Positions 52,184 through 61,214 of a stretch of DNA of 64,000 nt are shown one piece after another. The stretch comes from Azospirillum sp. TSA2s. GTDB taxonomy: Bacteria > Pseudomonadota > Alphaproteobacteria > Azospirillales > Azospirillaceae. Numbering within the stretch: the stretch's first letter is position 1; each line of letters starts with the position of its first letter. The notes under the pieces are model-generated. The model made no database searches. It saw only the letters and a program-made list of their open reading frames with translations, and was not told the origin of the DNA. A program made the translations under genes and the position numbers. Location of the stretch: contig NZ_CP039650.1 in the NCBI RefSeq assembly GCF_004923315.1, positions 1,129,501 through 1,193,500 on the forward strand, in the 5' to 3' direction.

Positions 52184-53818
52184 ATGCGCCCGAAGGCGTT
52201 GCCGCCCGCCCCGCTGTTGACTGCGATCCTGCTGATGCTGGTGCCGATGGCCGGCGTGCTGGCCTGGGCGGTCCATGCCGGGGCGTTGCATGGGGGGCTG
52301 GCGCTGGCCGCGGCTGCGGCGGCGCTGGTGGGCGCGGTCCTGGTCCTGCGCACCTACCGCGGCGATGCCGACGCGATGACCGACTACGCCGGCCGGCTGG
52401 CCGAGACCGATGAGCCGCTGGCCCCGGCCGGCACGCCGCCCGCCTTGAAGGCGCTGGCCGCGACCATCGGCCGTCTGCACCGGGTCGGCCTGCGCCGGGC
52501 CGAGAGCGTGCGGATGCAGCTCGATGCTGACGAGGCGGTGATCGACGCCCTGCCCGCCCCGCTGCTGCTGATGGATGCCGAACGGCAGGTCGTGCGAGCC
52601 AACCGGACCGCGCGGGAGCTGTTCGGCGACAAGGTCGTCGACCGCGACCTCGCTTCGTCCTTGCGCACGCCGGCGGTGCTGGAGGCGGTGGACTCCGTGC
52701 TGCGCGGCGGTGCGTCCCGCATCATCGAGTTCACGCTGCCGGTTCCGGTGGAGCGCAGTTTCGAAGCGCAGGTGAAGCCCTTCCAGCGGCTGGTGCCCGA
52801 ACCCGATCCGTCACTGCTTGATGGCGATATCGAGGAGGAGCCGGCGCCGCGCCCGCCCACCGTCGCCCGCATGGCGATCCTGACCCTGCACGACGTCACC
52901 GCCGCCCGCCGGTCGGAGCAGATGCGCGCCGACTTCATCGCCAACGCCAGCCACGAGCTGCGCACGCCGCTGTCCTCGTTGCTGGGCTTCATCGAGACTC
53001 TGCGCGGCCCCGCCCGTGACGATCCGGAGGCGCAGGACCGCTTCCTGGCGATCATGCACGATCAGGCCAGCCGTATGACCCGGCTGGTCAACGACCTGCT
53101 GTCGCTGTCGCGCATCGAGTTGGACGAGCATATGCCGCCCAGCGGCCGGGTCGATGTGGTGGAGGAGCTGGAGAACGTCATCGCCGCGCTGCAGCTGAAG
53201 GCGGCGGAGCGTCGCATCCGCCTGCGTCTGGAAGCGCCGGAGGAACTGCCCCCCGTTGTCGGTGACGAGGACCAGCTGACCCAGGTCTTCCAGAACCTCG
53301 TCAGCAACGCGATCAAATACACGCGCGAAGACACCGACGTGACCGTCAACGTCGCGCTGGCCGACGGGGCGGCGGTGGGCTTCACCGGGCTGCCCGCATC
53401 CGGCGGTGCGGTGAAGGACAAGCGCATGTTGCGTGGTGGTACCGCGATGGTGTCGGTGTCGGTGCGCGACCGGGGCGACGGCATCGCCCGCACCCATCTG
53501 CCCCGCCTGACCGAGCGCTTCTACCGCGTCGATGCCGCGCGATCCCGCGCCATGGGCGGCACCGGGCTGGGGCTCGCCATCGTCAAGCACATCCTGAACC
53601 GCCACCGTGGCCGGCTGACCATCGAAAGCGAGGTCGGGGTGGGCAGTGCCTTCACGGTTTATCTGCCGGCGGTGGGAGAGGCCGCATCTCCCTCTCCCCC
53701 CCGGGGAGAGGGCCGGGGTGAGGGGGACACACTGCGTATCGTTTCCAAAGCTACCGCCGCGCTCCCCCCTCACCCTAACCCTCTCCCCAGGGGGGAGAGG
53801 GGATTCGGTGTGGAGTGA
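52184..53818 (+). CDS. phoR: Phosphate regulon sensor histidine kinase PhoR
   Basis: PhoR is the membrane kinase that phosphorylates PhoB when phosphate is scarce. The 544-residue product has two N-terminal helices (residues 8-50), a PAS domain (about 120-225, VIDALPAPLLLMDAERQVVRA), HisKA with phospho-acceptor His257 in IANASHELRTPLSSLLGF and an HATPase_c domain with LTQVFQNLVSNAIKYT and GGTGLGLAIVKHILNRH. The HATPase ends at about residue 500; the last 40-odd residues (SPSPPRGEGRGEG ... HPNPLPRGERG) are translated from a subclass B repeat. The ATG at 52184 gives the natural start. pst genes follow after a Pho box, and phoB is at 58675. Confidence 0.93.
   Translation: MRPKALPPAPLLTAILLMLVPMAGVLAWAVHAGALHGGLALAAAAAALVGAVLVLRTYRGDADAMTDYAGRLAETDEPLAPAGTPPALKALAATIGRLHRVGLRRAESVRMQLDADEAVIDALPAPLLLMDAERQVVRANRTARELFGDKVVDRDLASSLRTPAVLEAVDSVLRGGASRIIEFTLPVPVERSFEAQVKPFQRLVPEPDPSLLDGDIEEEPAPRPPTVARMAILTLHDVTAARRSEQMRADFIANASHELRTPLSSLLGFIETLRGPARDDPEAQDRFLAIMHDQASRMTRLVNDLLSLSRIELDEHMPPSGRVDVVEELENVIAALQLKAAERRIRLRLEAPEELPPVVGDEDQLTQVFQNLVSNAIKYTREDTDVTVNVALADGAAVGFTGLPASGGAVKDKRMLRGGTAMVSVSVRDRGDGIARTHLPRLTERFYRVDAARSRAMGGTGLGLAIVKHILNRHRGRLTIESEVGVGSAFTVYLPAVGEAASPSPPRGEGRGEGDTLRIVSKATAALPPHPNPLPRGERGFGVE
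53688..53802. repeat. Intergenic-type hairpin repeat, subclass B copy 2, read into phoR
   Basis: CTCCCTCTCCCCCCCGGGGA, then GAGGGCCGGGGTGAGGGGGA, is mirrored by CTCCCCCCTCACCCTAACCC and TCTCCCCAGGGGGGAGAGG. Unlike the other copies it lies within an open frame, at the 3' end of phoR, whose stop codon is 16 bp beyond it. Confidence 0.8.
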
Positions 53819-53841
53819 GAGAAACCCATCATTCTGTGACG

Positions 53842-53859
53842 CCGTCATGAAAGTGTCAT
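53842..53859 (+). promoter_or_regulatory. Pho box before pstS
   Basis: CCGTCAT, GAAA, GTGTCAT (53842-53859) matches the two half-sites of the PhoB-binding box (CTGTCAT, 4 bp, CTGTCAT) with one mismatch in each half. It lies 87 bp before the pstS start and is the expected control site of the pst operon. Confidence 0.75.
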
Positions 53860-53946
53860 AAAAACGCAATCATTCGGTCGCCCTCCCGGTCTATGGTCCG
53901 CGCCATTCCGATGGACCAGTCTCCGTTTCCTCAAGGAGGGGCACCC

Positions 53947-54990
53947 GTGACCACCCGGACGCATGTCTTCGCCGCGACCGCCCTGGCCTTGGCGCTCGGC
54001 CTTGCCGCCGCCCCCGCATCGGCGCAGTCGCGGGACCAGATCCGCGCTGTCGGCTCCTCCACCGTCTTCCCCTTCACCACCGCGGTGGCGGAGGCCTTCG
54101 GGAAGACCGGCAAGTTCAAGACCCCGGTGATCGAATCGACCGGCACCGGCGGCGGGCTGAAGCTGTTCTGCGCCGGCGTCGGCCCTGCCCATCCTGACAT
54201 CGCCAACGCCTCGCGCCGGATCAAGAAGTCGGAGGTCGACCAGTGCGCCGCCAACGGCGTCACCACGATCACCGAACTGAAGATCGGCTATGACGGCATC
54301 GCCCTGGCCTCGTCCAAGAAGGCCGCTCCGGTGTCGCTGTCGACCGTCGTGCTGTGGAAGGCGCTGGCGAAGGAGGTGCCGGTGAACGGCGCGCTGGTCG
54401 CCAATCCTTACAAGCTGTGGTCCGACATCGATCCATCTCTGCCCAAGGCGGCGATCGAGGTGCTGGGTCCGCCGCCCACCTCCGGTACGCGCGACACCTT
54501 CAACGAGCTGGCGATGCTGGAAGGCTGCAGGAAGGTGGCCGAAGTCGCCAAGGCGGTTCCCGACGAAAAGGCCCGTGAGCGCGTCTGCATGACCATTCGC
54601 GAGGACGGCGCCTATGTCGAGGCCGGCGAGAACGACAACCTGATCGTCCAGAAGCTGACCGCCAACCCGAATGCCTTCGGCGTCTTCGGCTACAGCTATC
54701 TCGACCAGAACCGCGACACGCTGCAGGCGGCGAAGATGGACGGGGTCGACCTGACGGCGGAGACGGTGGCCGCCGGAAAGTACGAGCTGGCGCGCCCGCT
54801 CTACATCTATGTCAAGAACGCCCATGCCGGCGTCATTCCGGGCATCCGCGAGTTCATCGGCGAATACACCTCGGAACGCGCGCTGGGCGACGACGGCTAT
54901 CTGGTCGACAAGGGCCTGATCCCGGAGCCGAAGGCGCTGCGCGATGCCGCCCGCATCGAGGCGGTGAACCTGACCCCGCTCCAGTTCTGA
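53947..54990 (+). CDS. pstS: Phosphate-binding protein PstS
   Basis: PstS is the periplasmic phosphate-binding component of the high-affinity transporter. The 347-residue precursor has a signal peptide (FAATALALALGLAAAPASA, cleavage near residue 26) and IRAVGSSTVFPFTTAVAEAF and ESTGTGGGLKLFCAG, the phosphate-binding loops. I chose the GTG at 53947 because AAGGAGG sits 7 bp before it; an ATG at 53893 lies over the promoter. It is the alphaproteobacterial long form with TSGTRDTFNEL. pstC follows after 58 bp. Confidence 0.94.
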   Translation: MTTRTHVFAATALALALGLAAAPASAQSRDQIRAVGSSTVFPFTTAVAEAFGKTGKFKTPVIESTGTGGGLKLFCAGVGPAHPDIANASRRIKKSEVDQCAANGVTTITELKIGYDGIALASSKKAAPVSLSTVVLWKALAKEVPVNGALVANPYKLWSDIDPSLPKAAIEVLGPPPTSGTRDTFNELAMLEGCRKVAEVAKAVPDEKARERVCMTIREDGAYVEAGENDNLIVQKLTANPNAFGVFGYSYLDQNRDTLQAAKMDGVDLTAETVAAGKYELARPLYIYVKNAHAGVIPGIREFIGEYTSERALGDDGYLVDKGLIPEPKALRDAARIEAVNLTPLQF

Positions 54991-54996
54991 CCAGCC

Positions 54997-55038
54997 CTTC
55001 TCCGCCTGCCTCTTCTCCGCCTGCCTCTTTTCCGCCTG
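54997..55038. repeat. 15-bp tandem repeat between pstS and pstC
   Basis: CTTCTCCGCCTGCCT occurs at 54997-55011 and 55012-55026, and a partial third copy (CTTTTCCGCCTGAG) at 55027-55038. It fills most of the 58-bp gap before pstC, where it could affect translation start or copy number may vary. Confidence 0.75.
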
Positions 55039-55048
55039 AGCGACCCGC

Positions 55049-56431
55049 ATGCAGCTGACCCTCCTCGCCCTGATCCTGGCCCTGCTCACCGTGATCGGCT
55101 TCCTGATCGGCCGGTCGCGCGCGGCGTCGTCGGTCGGCGGACGGGTGGCGGAGCTGCATTCGGTCCCCTCCTACCATGGCGTCTATGTCGCGCTGTGGGC
55201 CGGTCTGCCGGCGCTGCTGCTGTTCGTCGCCTGGACGGCGTCGGAAGGCTGGCTGGCGATGCAACTGGTGCTGTCATCATTGCCCGACCGGCTGACCACC
55301 GGCGACGGCCAGTCGGTCGCCCTGCTGAAGGCCGACATCCTCAATCTCGCCCACGGCATCGCCACCGGGCGTGAGGCCGATCCGCTGGTGACGGAGGCGG
55401 CCCGCCGCTACTCCGCCCTCCGCGACCTTGCCGACTGGAGCCTGCTGGCCTTCGGCGCCAGCCTCGCCGTCGCAGGGCTCGCCTGGGGCCGTCACCGCAT
55501 CGGCCCCGACCTGCGTGCCCGTCCGGCGGTGGAGCGGGTTGTGCGGGTGGCGCTGGTGGTCTGCTCGCTGGTCGCCATCCTGACCACGGTCGGCATCGTG
55601 CTGTCACTGCTGTTCGAGGCGCTGCGCTTCTTCACCGTCGTCTCGCCGCTCGATTTCCTGTTCGGCACACATTGGAGCCCGCAGATGGCGATGCGGGCCG
55701 ATCAGGTCGGGTCCAGCGGCTCCTTCGGCGCGATCCCGCTGTTCGCCGGCACGCTTCTCATCACCGTCATCGCGATGCTGGTGGCGGTGCCGGTCGGGCT
55801 GATGGCGGCGATCTACATGTCCGAATATGCCGGGCGCGGCGTTCGCACCTGGCTGAAGCCGGCGCTGGAGATCCTGGCCGGCATCCCGACGGTGGTCTAC
55901 GGCTTCTTCGCCGCGCTGACCATGGCGCCCTTCGTGCGTTCGGTCGGCGAGGCGCTGGGGCTCGACGTCAGCTCGGAATCGGCCTTGGCGGCCGGCATCG
56001 TGATGGGGGTGATGATCATCCCCTTCGTCAGCTCGCTGTCGGACGACGTCATCAACGCGGTGCCGCAGAGCCTGCGGGACGGCTCCTATGGCCTCGGCGC
56101 CACCAAGTCGGAGACGATCAGGCAGGTGGTGCTGCCGGCGGCGCTGCCGGGCATCGTCGCCGCGGTGATGCTGGCGGTCAGCCGCGCCATCGGCGAGACG
56201 ATGATCGTCACCATGGCGTCCGGCCTGACCGCCAACCTGACCGCCAACCCGCTGCAGGCGGTCACCACCGTCACCACCCAGATCGCCACGCTGCTGGTCG
56301 GCGACCAGGAGTTCGACAGCCCGAAGACGCTGTCTGCCTTCGGCCTCGGCCTTGTGCTGTTCCTCGTCACGCTCTGCCTCAACATGGTCGCCCTGCGGGT
56401 GGTCCGGACCTATCGGGAAAAATATGACTGA
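55049..56431 (+). CDS. pstC: Phosphate ABC transporter permease PstC
   Basis: PstC is one of two membrane channels of the phosphate importer. The 460-residue product has an N-terminal extension with about three extra hydrophobic segments (residues 1-70 and 120-185). The core permease domain follows, with EILAGIPTVVYGFFAALT, the EAA-type loop RDGSYGLGATKSETIRQVVL and IGETMIVTMASG. The long N-terminus is seen in alphaproteobacterial homologues. It overlaps pstA by 8 bp. Confidence 0.93.
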   Translation: MQLTLLALILALLTVIGFLIGRSRAASSVGGRVAELHSVPSYHGVYVALWAGLPALLLFVAWTASEGWLAMQLVLSSLPDRLTTGDGQSVALLKADILNLAHGIATGREADPLVTEAARRYSALRDLADWSLLAFGASLAVAGLAWGRHRIGPDLRARPAVERVVRVALVVCSLVAILTTVGIVLSLLFEALRFFTVVSPLDFLFGTHWSPQMAMRADQVGSSGSFGAIPLFAGTLLITVIAMLVAVPVGLMAAIYMSEYAGRGVRTWLKPALEILAGIPTVVYGFFAALTMAPFVRSVGEALGLDVSSESALAAGIVMGVMIIPFVSSLSDDVINAVPQSLRDGSYGLGATKSETIRQVVLPAALPGIVAAVMLAVSRAIGETMIVTMASGLTANLTANPLQAVTTVTTQIATLLVGDQEFDSPKTLSAFGLGLVLFLVTLCLNMVALRVVRTYREKYD

Positions 56432-57737
56432 CCTCGTCGAGCAGGACGTGGCGGCCGTGACGCCCTCCCCTGCACCCGCAACTGCACCGAAGTCGCGCCT
56501 GCGCAGCGAAGCCTTCGCCCGCCGCCTGCGCGCCCGCCATGCCGCGGAGCGCCGCTTCCGGCTGGCCGGCGCCGCCGCGGTGGCGCTGGCGGCGCTGATC
56601 CTGGTGCTGCTGCTGGGCTCCATCGTCGCCAAGGGCGCCAGTGCCTTCCTGGAGGCACGCATCCGGCTGGAGGTGACGCTGGACCCGGCGGAGGTCGCCG
56701 ACCGCAATTATGCCGCCCTGCTGCGCCGGGCGCTCTACGCCCAGTTCCCGCAGGTGACCGACCGCGCCGGCAAGCGCGTGCTGAACGACCTGCTGTCGTC
56801 GGGCGCGCCGTACGAACTGGAGGCGATGGTCGCCAAGGACCCGGCGCTGGTCGGGACGACGCAGACCGTCTGGGTCCGCGCCGACGACCAGATCGACCAG
56901 CTGGTGAAGGGCGGCTATCGACGCGACCTGCCGGAAGGCGAGCGCGGCCTCAGCGACGCCAAGGTCGCGGCGACCGACGTGCTTCTGGCCTCCGGGGCGC
57001 TGGCGCAGGGCTTCAACACCACCCTGTTCACCGCCGGCGACAGCCGTGAGCCGGAACAGGCCGGCATCGGCGGCGCCATCGTCGGCTCGCTGCTGACCTT
57101 GCTGGTGACCATGGCGCTGTCGGTGCCGGTCGGCATCGCCGCCGCGGTCTATCTGGAGGAATTCGCGCCGAAGAACCGCTGGACCGACCTGATCGAGGTG
57201 AACATCAACAACCTCGCCGCGGTGCCGTCGATCATCTTCGGCCTGCTGGGCCTGGCCGTCTTCCTGGGCTTCTTCGGCATGCCGCGCTCCGCCCCGCTGG
57301 TCGGCGGGCTGGTGATGGCGCTGATGACGCTGCCGGTCATCATCATCGCGTCCCGTGTCGCGCTGAAGGCGGTGCCGCCGTCGATCCGTCAGGCGGCGCT
57401 GGGCATCGGCGCCTCGCCGCTGCAGACGGTGCTGCACCATGTGCTGCCGCTGGCGATGCCCGGCATCCTGACCGGCACCATCATCGGCATGGCCCGCGCG
57501 CTGGGCGAGACGGCGCCGCTGCTGATGATCGGCATGGTCGCCTTCATCGTCGACATTCCCCGCGGGCTGACCGACAGCGCCACGGTGCTGCCGGTGCAGA
57601 TCTACATGTGGGCCGACAGCCCGGAGCGTGCCTTCACCGAGCGCACCTCCGCGGCGATCCTGATCCTGCTCGGCGTCCTGATCCTGCTGAACGGGGCGGC
57701 CGTGATCCTCCGCAAGATTTTCGAGAGACGGTGGTGA
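56424..57737 (+). CDS. pstA: Phosphate ABC transporter permease PstA
   Basis: PstA is the second membrane channel of the phosphate importer. The 437-residue product has a first helix (LAGAAAVALAALILVLLLGS), then a large periplasmic insertion of about 140 residues (56650-57060, the DUF3333 type of alphaproteobacteria). The core permease domain follows (VAAVYLEEFAPKNRWTDLIE, the EAA loop IRQAALGIGASPLQTVLHHVL and ALGETAPLLMIG). ATG at 56424 is chosen; the frame upstream lies in pstC. pstB follows with a possible overlap. Confidence 0.93.
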   Translation: MTDLVEQDVAAVTPSPAPATAPKSRLRSEAFARRLRARHAAERRFRLAGAAAVALAALILVLLLGSIVAKGASAFLEARIRLEVTLDPAEVADRNYAALLRRALYAQFPQVTDRAGKRVLNDLLSSGAPYELEAMVAKDPALVGTTQTVWVRADDQIDQLVKGGYRRDLPEGERGLSDAKVAATDVLLASGALAQGFNTTLFTAGDSREPEQAGIGGAIVGSLLTLLVTMALSVPVGIAAAVYLEEFAPKNRWTDLIEVNINNLAAVPSIIFGLLGLAVFLGFFGMPRSAPLVGGLVMALMTLPVIIIASRVALKAVPPSIRQAALGIGASPLQTVLHHVLPLAMPGILTGTIIGMARALGETAPLLMIGMVAFIVDIPRGLTDSATVLPVQIYMWADSPERAFTERTSAAILILLGVLILLNGAAVILRKIFERRW

Positions 57738-57742
57738 ACACC

Positions 57743-58573
<831 letters not shown>

Positions 58574-58674
58574 GTCCTGCGCCACTGTGCCCTACTCCTG
58601 CCCCCTTCCTCCTTTGTTGAAAAGGCTGTCCCATGCCGGTTAACGTCGAGACGCGCGCTGTCAACGGAGCCACC

Positions 58675-59379
58675 ATGAATGCGGCCCTGAAGCCGCTCGT
58701 CCTGATCGTCGAGGACGAGGCCGACATCCTGACGCTGCTGAAGTACAACCTGGAGAAGGAAGGCTTCCGCGTCGCCACCGCCAGCGACGGCGAGGAGGCC
58801 CTGCTGGCCGCCGGCGAACAGACGCCGCACATCGTGCTGCTCGACTGGATGCTGCCGCTGATGAGCGGGCTGGAGGTCTGCCGCCAGCTGCGCCGCAACG
58901 CCAAGACCCGCGACATCCCGATCATCATGCTGACCGCCCGCGGCGAGGAAGGCGACCGGGTGCGCGGCCTGAATTCCGGCGCCGACGACTATATCACCAA
59001 GCCCTTCTCGCCCACCGAGCTGGTGGCCCGCATGCGCGCCGTGCTGCGCCGCGCCTCCCCCGGCATGACGGACGAGGTGCTGACCTTCGCCGACGTGACG
59101 ATGGATCTGGCCGCCCACCGCGTACGCCGCAATGGCCGGGACGTACATCTGGGACCCACCGAATTCCGCCTGCTGCGCCATTTCATGCAGCATCCCGGCC
59201 GCGTCTTCTCGCGTGAGCAGCTGCTCGATCTGGTGTGGGGTCACGACGTGTACGTCGAGCCGCGTACGGTCGACGTACACATCCGCCGCCTGCGCAAGGC
59301 GATGAACGAAGAGGACGAGCTGGACCTGATTCGCACCGTGCGGTCGGCGGGGTATGCGCTGGATACGAAGTCGGTGTGA
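58675..59379 (+). CDS. phoB: Phosphate regulon response regulator PhoB
   Basis: PhoB activates phosphate-starvation genes by binding Pho boxes. The 234-residue product has a receiver domain with EDEAD at residues 13-17 and phospho-acceptor Asp57 in HIVLLDWMLP, switch Thr and KPF near residue 105 (DDYITKPFSP). The winged helix has LGPTEFRLLRHFMQHPGRVF, SREQLLDLVWGHDVYVEPRT and VDVHIRRLRKAM. ATG at 58675 has GGAG 5-6 bp upstream; ATG at 58633 is an alternative with AAAAGG upstream. It is co-oriented with phoR and pst. Confidence 0.95.
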   Translation: MNAALKPLVLIVEDEADILTLLKYNLEKEGFRVATASDGEEALLAAGEQTPHIVLLDWMLPLMSGLEVCRQLRRNAKTRDIPIIMLTARGEEGDRVRGLNSGADDYITKPFSPTELVARMRAVLRRASPGMTDEVLTFADVTMDLAAHRVRRNGRDVHLGPTEFRLLRHFMQHPGRVFSREQLLDLVWGHDVYVEPRTVDVHIRRLRKAMNEEDELDLIRTVRSAGYALDTKSV

Positions 59380-59397
59380 GGGTGTTCGGCTTCGATC

Positions 59398-59506
59398 GCC
59401 CCCTCCCCATCCCTCCCCCGCTTCGCGGGAGAGGGGGCAGGAGCTTTGCGAGTGTACGGCGGCAGTTCCCTCTCCCGCGATAGCGGGGGAGGGTTAGGGA
59501 GGGGGC
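59398..59506. repeat. Intergenic hairpin repeat, subclass A copy 3
   Basis: GCCCCCTCCCCATCCCTCCC (from 59398) and GAGGGTTAGGGAGGGGGC (to 59506) are inverted ends. Inner arms are CCCTCCCCCGCTTCGCGGGA and TCCCGCGATAGCGGGGGAGG, with GGCGGCAGTTCCC shared with the other A copies. It lies between phoB and the SAM hydrolase gene, both rightward, and may terminate phoB. Confidence 0.78.
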
Positions 59507-59531
59507 AAAGCCGCAGAGGGGACAACACAGT

Positions 59532-60260
59532 ATGATCCTGCTCTTCACCGACTTCGGTCTTTCCGGCCCCTACACCGGCCAGATGAAGGCGGTATTGGCG
59601 CAACAGGCGCCCACCGTCCCCGTCATCGACCTGTTCGCCGACGCCCCCGCCTTCGACCCGCAGCTGTCCGCCTATCTGCTGGCCGCCTACGCCCCGGCCT
59701 TTCCCGCGGGCAGTGTCTTCCTCTGCGTCGTCGATCCCGGTGTCGGCACCGACCGCCGGCCGGTGATGGTCGAGGCAGATGGGCGTTGGTTCGTCGGCCC
59801 GGACAACGGCCTGTTCGCCCTGCTCGCCCGCCGCGCAACGTCGCTAAACGCCTGGACCATCGACTGGATCCCGGACCGGCTGTCCGCCAGCTTCCATGGC
59901 CGCGACCTGTTCGCTCCTGTCGCCGCCGGCCTCGCCACCGGCCGCAGCATCGCGCGCAGCCCGCTCGCCCCCACCGCCATCGACCGTCCCGACTGGCCGG
60001 ACGAACTGCCGCGCATCGTCTATGTCGACGTCTACGGCAACGCCATGACCGGTATGCGCGCCGCCACCCTGCCCGCCGACGCGGTTCTGTCTGCCGCCGG
60101 CAACCGCGTCACCCGTGCCCGCACCTTCGGAGCCGTCGGACCGGGGCAGCCGCTGTGGTACGAGAACTCCAACGGGCTGGCGGAGATCGCCGTCAACCGC
60201 GGGCGGGCCGACCGGGCGCTGGGACTGGCGGTCGGCGACCCGGTGACCGTGGAGACCTGA
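59532..60260 (+). CDS. SAM hydrolase / SAM-dependent halogenase-like protein (DUF62)
   Basis: The 242-residue protein belongs to the S-adenosyl-L-methionine hydroxide adenosyltransferase family, which splits SAM into adenosine and methionine; relatives include the fluorinase. It has LLFTDFGLSGPYTGQMKAVL, CVVDPGVGTDRRPVMVEADG, FVGPDNGLFALLARR, FHGRDLFAPVAAGLATG and ENSNGLAEIAVNRGRA. The chloride/fluoride loop of halogenases is not apparent, so hydrolysis is the more likely activity. It starts with an ATG 25 bp after a subclass A repeat. Confidence 0.88.
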   Translation: MILLFTDFGLSGPYTGQMKAVLAQQAPTVPVIDLFADAPAFDPQLSAYLLAAYAPAFPAGSVFLCVVDPGVGTDRRPVMVEADGRWFVGPDNGLFALLARRATSLNAWTIDWIPDRLSASFHGRDLFAPVAAGLATGRSIARSPLAPTAIDRPDWPDELPRIVYVDVYGNAMTGMRAATLPADAVLSAAGNRVTRARTFGAVGPGQPLWYENSNGLAEIAVNRGRADRALGLAVGDPVTVET

Positions 60261-60262
60261 CC

Positions 60263-60299
60263 AAAAGAAAACCGCCCGGAAGCGGGTGCTTCCGGGCGG
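60263..60299 (-). terminator. Terminator of the Bax inhibitor-1 gene
   Basis: CCGCCCGGAAGC (60272-60283) pairs with GCTTCCGGGCGG (60288-60299) over 12 bp with a GGGT loop. On the minus strand the hairpin is followed by TTTTCTTTT, so it terminates leftward transcription. It also closes the convergent SAM hydrolase gene region. Confidence 0.85.
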
Positions 60300-60342
60300 C
60301 GGCTGCGTGATCCGATGCTTGTCCGATCAGGCGTCTTGAGGA

Positions 60343-61068
60343 TCAGTCGTTGTTGCGCTGGCCCAGGAACTGCAGCAGGAACTGGAACAGGTTGATGAAG
60401 TCCAGGTACAGCGTCAGGGCGCCCATCAGGGCCAGCTTGCCGGTGCTCTCGTGATCGTAGCCCTCGGCGTAGCTTTCCTTGATCGCCTGCGTGTCATAGG
60501 CGGTCAGGCCGGTGAAGATCAGCACGCCGATGGCGGAGATCGCGAAGTGCAGGGCCGGCGACTGGAAGAAGATGTTCGCCAGACCGGCGATCACCAGACC
60601 GATGACGCCCATGATCAGGAACGAGCCCATCTTCGACAGGTCGGCCTTCGTGGTGTAGCCGTACAGGCTCATCGCCAGGAAGGTGGCGGCGGTGACGAAG
60701 AAGGTCAGCGCGATCGACGCCCCGGTGAAGACCAGGAAGATGGCCGACATCGACAGGCCCATGGCACCGCAATAGGCCCAGAAGATCAACTGGGCGGATG
60801 CGAAGGACAGGCGCTGGATGCCGAAGGACAGCACCATGACGAAGGCCAGCGGGGCCAGCATCACCACCCACTTCAGCGGCGTGCCGAAGATGGCCTGGAG
60901 CATGGCCGGGCTGGACGACACGAGCGCGGCGACCAGACCCGTCAGGATCAGGCCGGCACCCATGTAGTTGTACACGCGCAGCATGTGCTGCCGCAGGCCT
61001 TCGTCGAAGTATCCCCGATCTGTCGCGCGGCCCACGGTCGCGAAGCGGTTATAGGTCGGGTCTGCCAT
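60343..61068 (-). CDS. Bax inhibitor-1/YccA family membrane protein
   Basis: The 241-residue protein has seven hydrophobic segments and the BI-1 blocks RVYNYMGAGLILTGLVAALV, YGYTTKADLSKMGSFL, LTAYDTQAIKE and ALTLYLDFINLFQFLLQFLG. Bacterial YccA modulates the FtsH protease; related proteins may be pH-dependent calcium leak channels. I chose the ATG at 61068 (MADPTYNRFATVG) with GAGGAAA upstream on its strand; an earlier GTG/ATG would add 15 residues. Confidence 0.92.
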   Translation of the reverse strand: MADPTYNRFATVGRATDRGYFDEGLRQHMLRVYNYMGAGLILTGLVAALVSSSPAMLQAIFGTPLKWVVMLAPLAFVMVLSFGIQRLSFASAQLIFWAYCGAMGLSMSAIFLVFTGASIALTFFVTAATFLAMSLYGYTTKADLSKMGSFLIMGVIGLVIAGLANIFFQSPALHFAISAIGVLIFTGLTAYDTQAIKESYAEGYDHESTGKLALMGALTLYLDFINLFQFLLQFLGQRNND

Positions 61069-61214
61069 GGTTTGGTTTCCTCGGTGGAATAGGGTGATCC
61101 CGTCGCAGGACATATTGGCGAGTCCGTCAGGCGGTTCAATAGGAATCGGCAGCCCTTTTTCCAGATGAAAAAGCTTTCACGATTCGTTTTTCCTGCGGCT
61201 TCATGACTCAGGCA

